Below the pieces are notes generated by a model. That model saw nothing but the letters and a program-made list of their open reading frames with translations. It was not told where the DNA came from and searched no databases. The translations under genes and the position numbers were made by a program. Positions 15,801-15,931 of a DNA stretch of 15,931 nt are shown in pieces. The stretch comes from an uncultured Moraxella sp. (GTDB lineage: Bacteria; Pseudomonadota; Gammaproteobacteria; Pseudomonadales; Moraxellaceae): the NCBI GenBank assembly GCA_943908425.1, contig CALTTC010000035.1:1-15931 (forward strand), in the 5' to 3' direction. How positions within the stretch are numbered: position 1 is the stretch's first letter; every line of letters starts with the position of its first letter.

Positions 15801-15931
15801 TCTATCAAGTCCGGTATTAGAGCAAGAGATTGATACACCGCCAGTTGTAGAACAACCACAACCGCCGGTAGAGCAGCCACCAGCAGAACAGCCAGAGCCA
15901 ATGCCTGAGCAACCACCAGTTGTAGAACCAC
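12841..15931 (+). CDS. S6-family serine protease autotransporter, Hap/App/IgA1 protease-like (3' end outside window)
   Basis: The frame is open for 1030 codons from the ATG at 12841 to the window edge. I read every codon and found no stop. Residues 1-27 form a signal peptide ending in AQA. The protease domain (about 28-310) has DFAENKGEFTPGATN near its start, candidate catalytic His102 (TAQHN), Asp155 (NDIAMPRLNKMVTEVAP) and Ser295 (GDSGSALY). This matches the chymotrypsin-like triad of IgA1 proteases, Hap and App. A long Gly/Asn/Asp-rich beta-helix passenger follows, with a Cys796-Cys807 pair (VCVRSE) and, after about residue 780, a stretch strongly reminiscent of Hap (YNTLAVKQLTGKGQLNYLTD). 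A Pro/Glu/Gln-rich linker starts near 1000. The C-terminal beta-barrel must lie beyond the window. The protein should pass to the cell surface by type V secretion and cut host or surface proteins; the substrate is unknown. GGA at 12832-12834 is a weak ribosome binding site. Confidence 0.93.
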   Translation, partial: MKKSSTAFKASLLVSAIHGLLLTQAQAATVTDQIDYQIFRDFAENKGEFTPGATNIAIHDKDGNFLDLALPNGVAMPDMSPSNVNTGILTLVGEQFTTTAQHNDDGTLDHQPIRFGNNNGFIYTVDSRNDAEGHYLSYDEIQHLDDSVSDPKYNDIAMPRLNKMVTEVAPAAHLNNPNGDLVKEDDTYIAFARTGSGIQGTVDGSDTSDNLVGQDNKAPAYTYLATAYQYLVGGGIPRPAKITNAINDDVDPPTIGQYLQTTPFNYRELATGIQDENGEPLGISPLNTHTERGDSGSALYGYNQYTKRWEVIGVVNGGSGGINLSGDYEESDTWTIFDHALYNTFKNQYYAGTLQDTNYRDYTWENTGLINDENLIKTATGAEKLRFANGKDLYINQNANITLAENIIQGTGGLYIGRENPLNAQETPVDVTIKGQNDQTFWLGSGILVGKGSTATLQVNTAVNDTLAKLGQGTLIINAKGNGLGDINVGDGTVILNQQADALGAKRAFDQVNIVSGRGTVILSNAEQLGADGERLDNVHFGFRGGRLDVNGNSLTGEQIRHDDDGAMLVNHNANTAATITLTGRPQINADGFGSVTTDNGNIYIYRGDRLTKNPTTGEFVPTAVGNYYPTTPNDSLEFIYIGNENTDSNETIFANYNNYINSQRLITTFAGKLGETDTSKHNGKLNLTFAPTERTDEAKLLLTGGSNLNGNINATKGTVILSGRPTSHAVDWQTRSEVMPDDDWLNRTYTANNLVAQNNANIYVGRNVSDLNANILAQNTASVNIGYNNGITPVCVRSEFHYEAECTLPRYDNAVLATIPVVNAKGDVILQDSASLNLYRANLTGKIQGADGTSVSVGNGKWTMTENSRFGKLTLDNGIVQLNPSSANAVDSYNTLAVKQLTGKGQLNYLTDLASFKGDKVLVSDLLEGNFTLSVADKGGEPVRSKEHLTLLDAAQANRTANVNLVSPVNLGAYKYTLSNDNGIYYLSSPVLEQEIDTPPVVEQPQPPVEQPPAEQPEPMPEQPPVVEP
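15838..15931 (+). repeat. Pro/Glu/Gln-rich repeated linker of the autotransporter (continues past window)
   Basis: From codon 1000 the protein is almost only Pro, Glu, Gln and Val. It is built from short units of the PVVEQP, PVEQP and PAEQP type; PPVVE occurs twice (codons 1000-1004 and 1025-1029), and at DNA level CCAGTTGTAGAA occurs at 15841 and again near the end. Such linkers separate passenger and barrel and can vary in length between strains. Confidence 0.75.

Noticed and set aside
15731..15931. Minus-strand frame with a Val/Leu/Ala-rich membrane-like product
   Set aside because: It is the antisense reading of the Pro/Glu/Gln codons of the autotransporter linker, which gives such a composition automatically.

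Overview
The window looks like chromosome from a Gram-negative gammaproteobacterium of the Moraxellaceae (Moraxella or a close relative). Three things suggest this. The division and cell-wall genes run rsmH-ftsL-ftsI-murE-murF-mraY with no mraZ in front and no murD or ftsW behind, a shortened layout I know from Acinetobacter, Psychrobacter and Moraxella. MurE carries the DNPR signature of meso-diaminopimelate-adding enzymes. A secreted autotransporter protease implies an outer membrane. The species cannot be fixed from the window.

Left part (1 to about 1570): AT-rich accessory DNA. It holds a small unrecognised ORF (51-296) and a complete-looking IS1-family element (about 476-1257). The element's transposase is split into two frames at an A7C slippery run, and a -1 shift would give a 233-residue protein. 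A stretch without genes follows, with an AT palindrome and the terminator of a tRNA-Gly(GCC) gene (1574-1649, minus strand). The tRNA has a near-consensus promoter.

Middle (1796-12663): a TetR-family regulator (plus strand) runs head-on into a long minus-strand series. Read in its own direction, the series starts with rlmD (23S rRNA U1939 methyltransferase). After a gap of about 180 bases and a good sigma70-type promoter come rsmH, ftsL, ftsI, murE, murF, mraY and a UbiM-like ubiquinone hydroxylase. Gaps within the set are 0 to about 33 bases (ftsL starts inside the rsmH stop codon), so it is probably one operon. It supplies the septal transpeptidase and its partner FtsL, and the steps from UDP-MurNAc-dipeptide to lipid I. 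The quinone gene rides at the end.

Right part (12664-15931): a 177-base divergent intergenic region with three inverted repeats separates rlmD from a long plus-strand gene that runs off the window. That gene encodes a signal peptide, an S6-family serine protease domain with a visible His102/Asp155/Ser295 triad, a long beta-helix passenger resembling Haemophilus Hap, Neisseria App and IgA1 proteases, and the start of a Pro/Glu/Gln-rich linker. The beta-barrel lies beyond the edge. It is the most notable gene here. I see no CRISPR array, phage module or clearly new multi-gene system.
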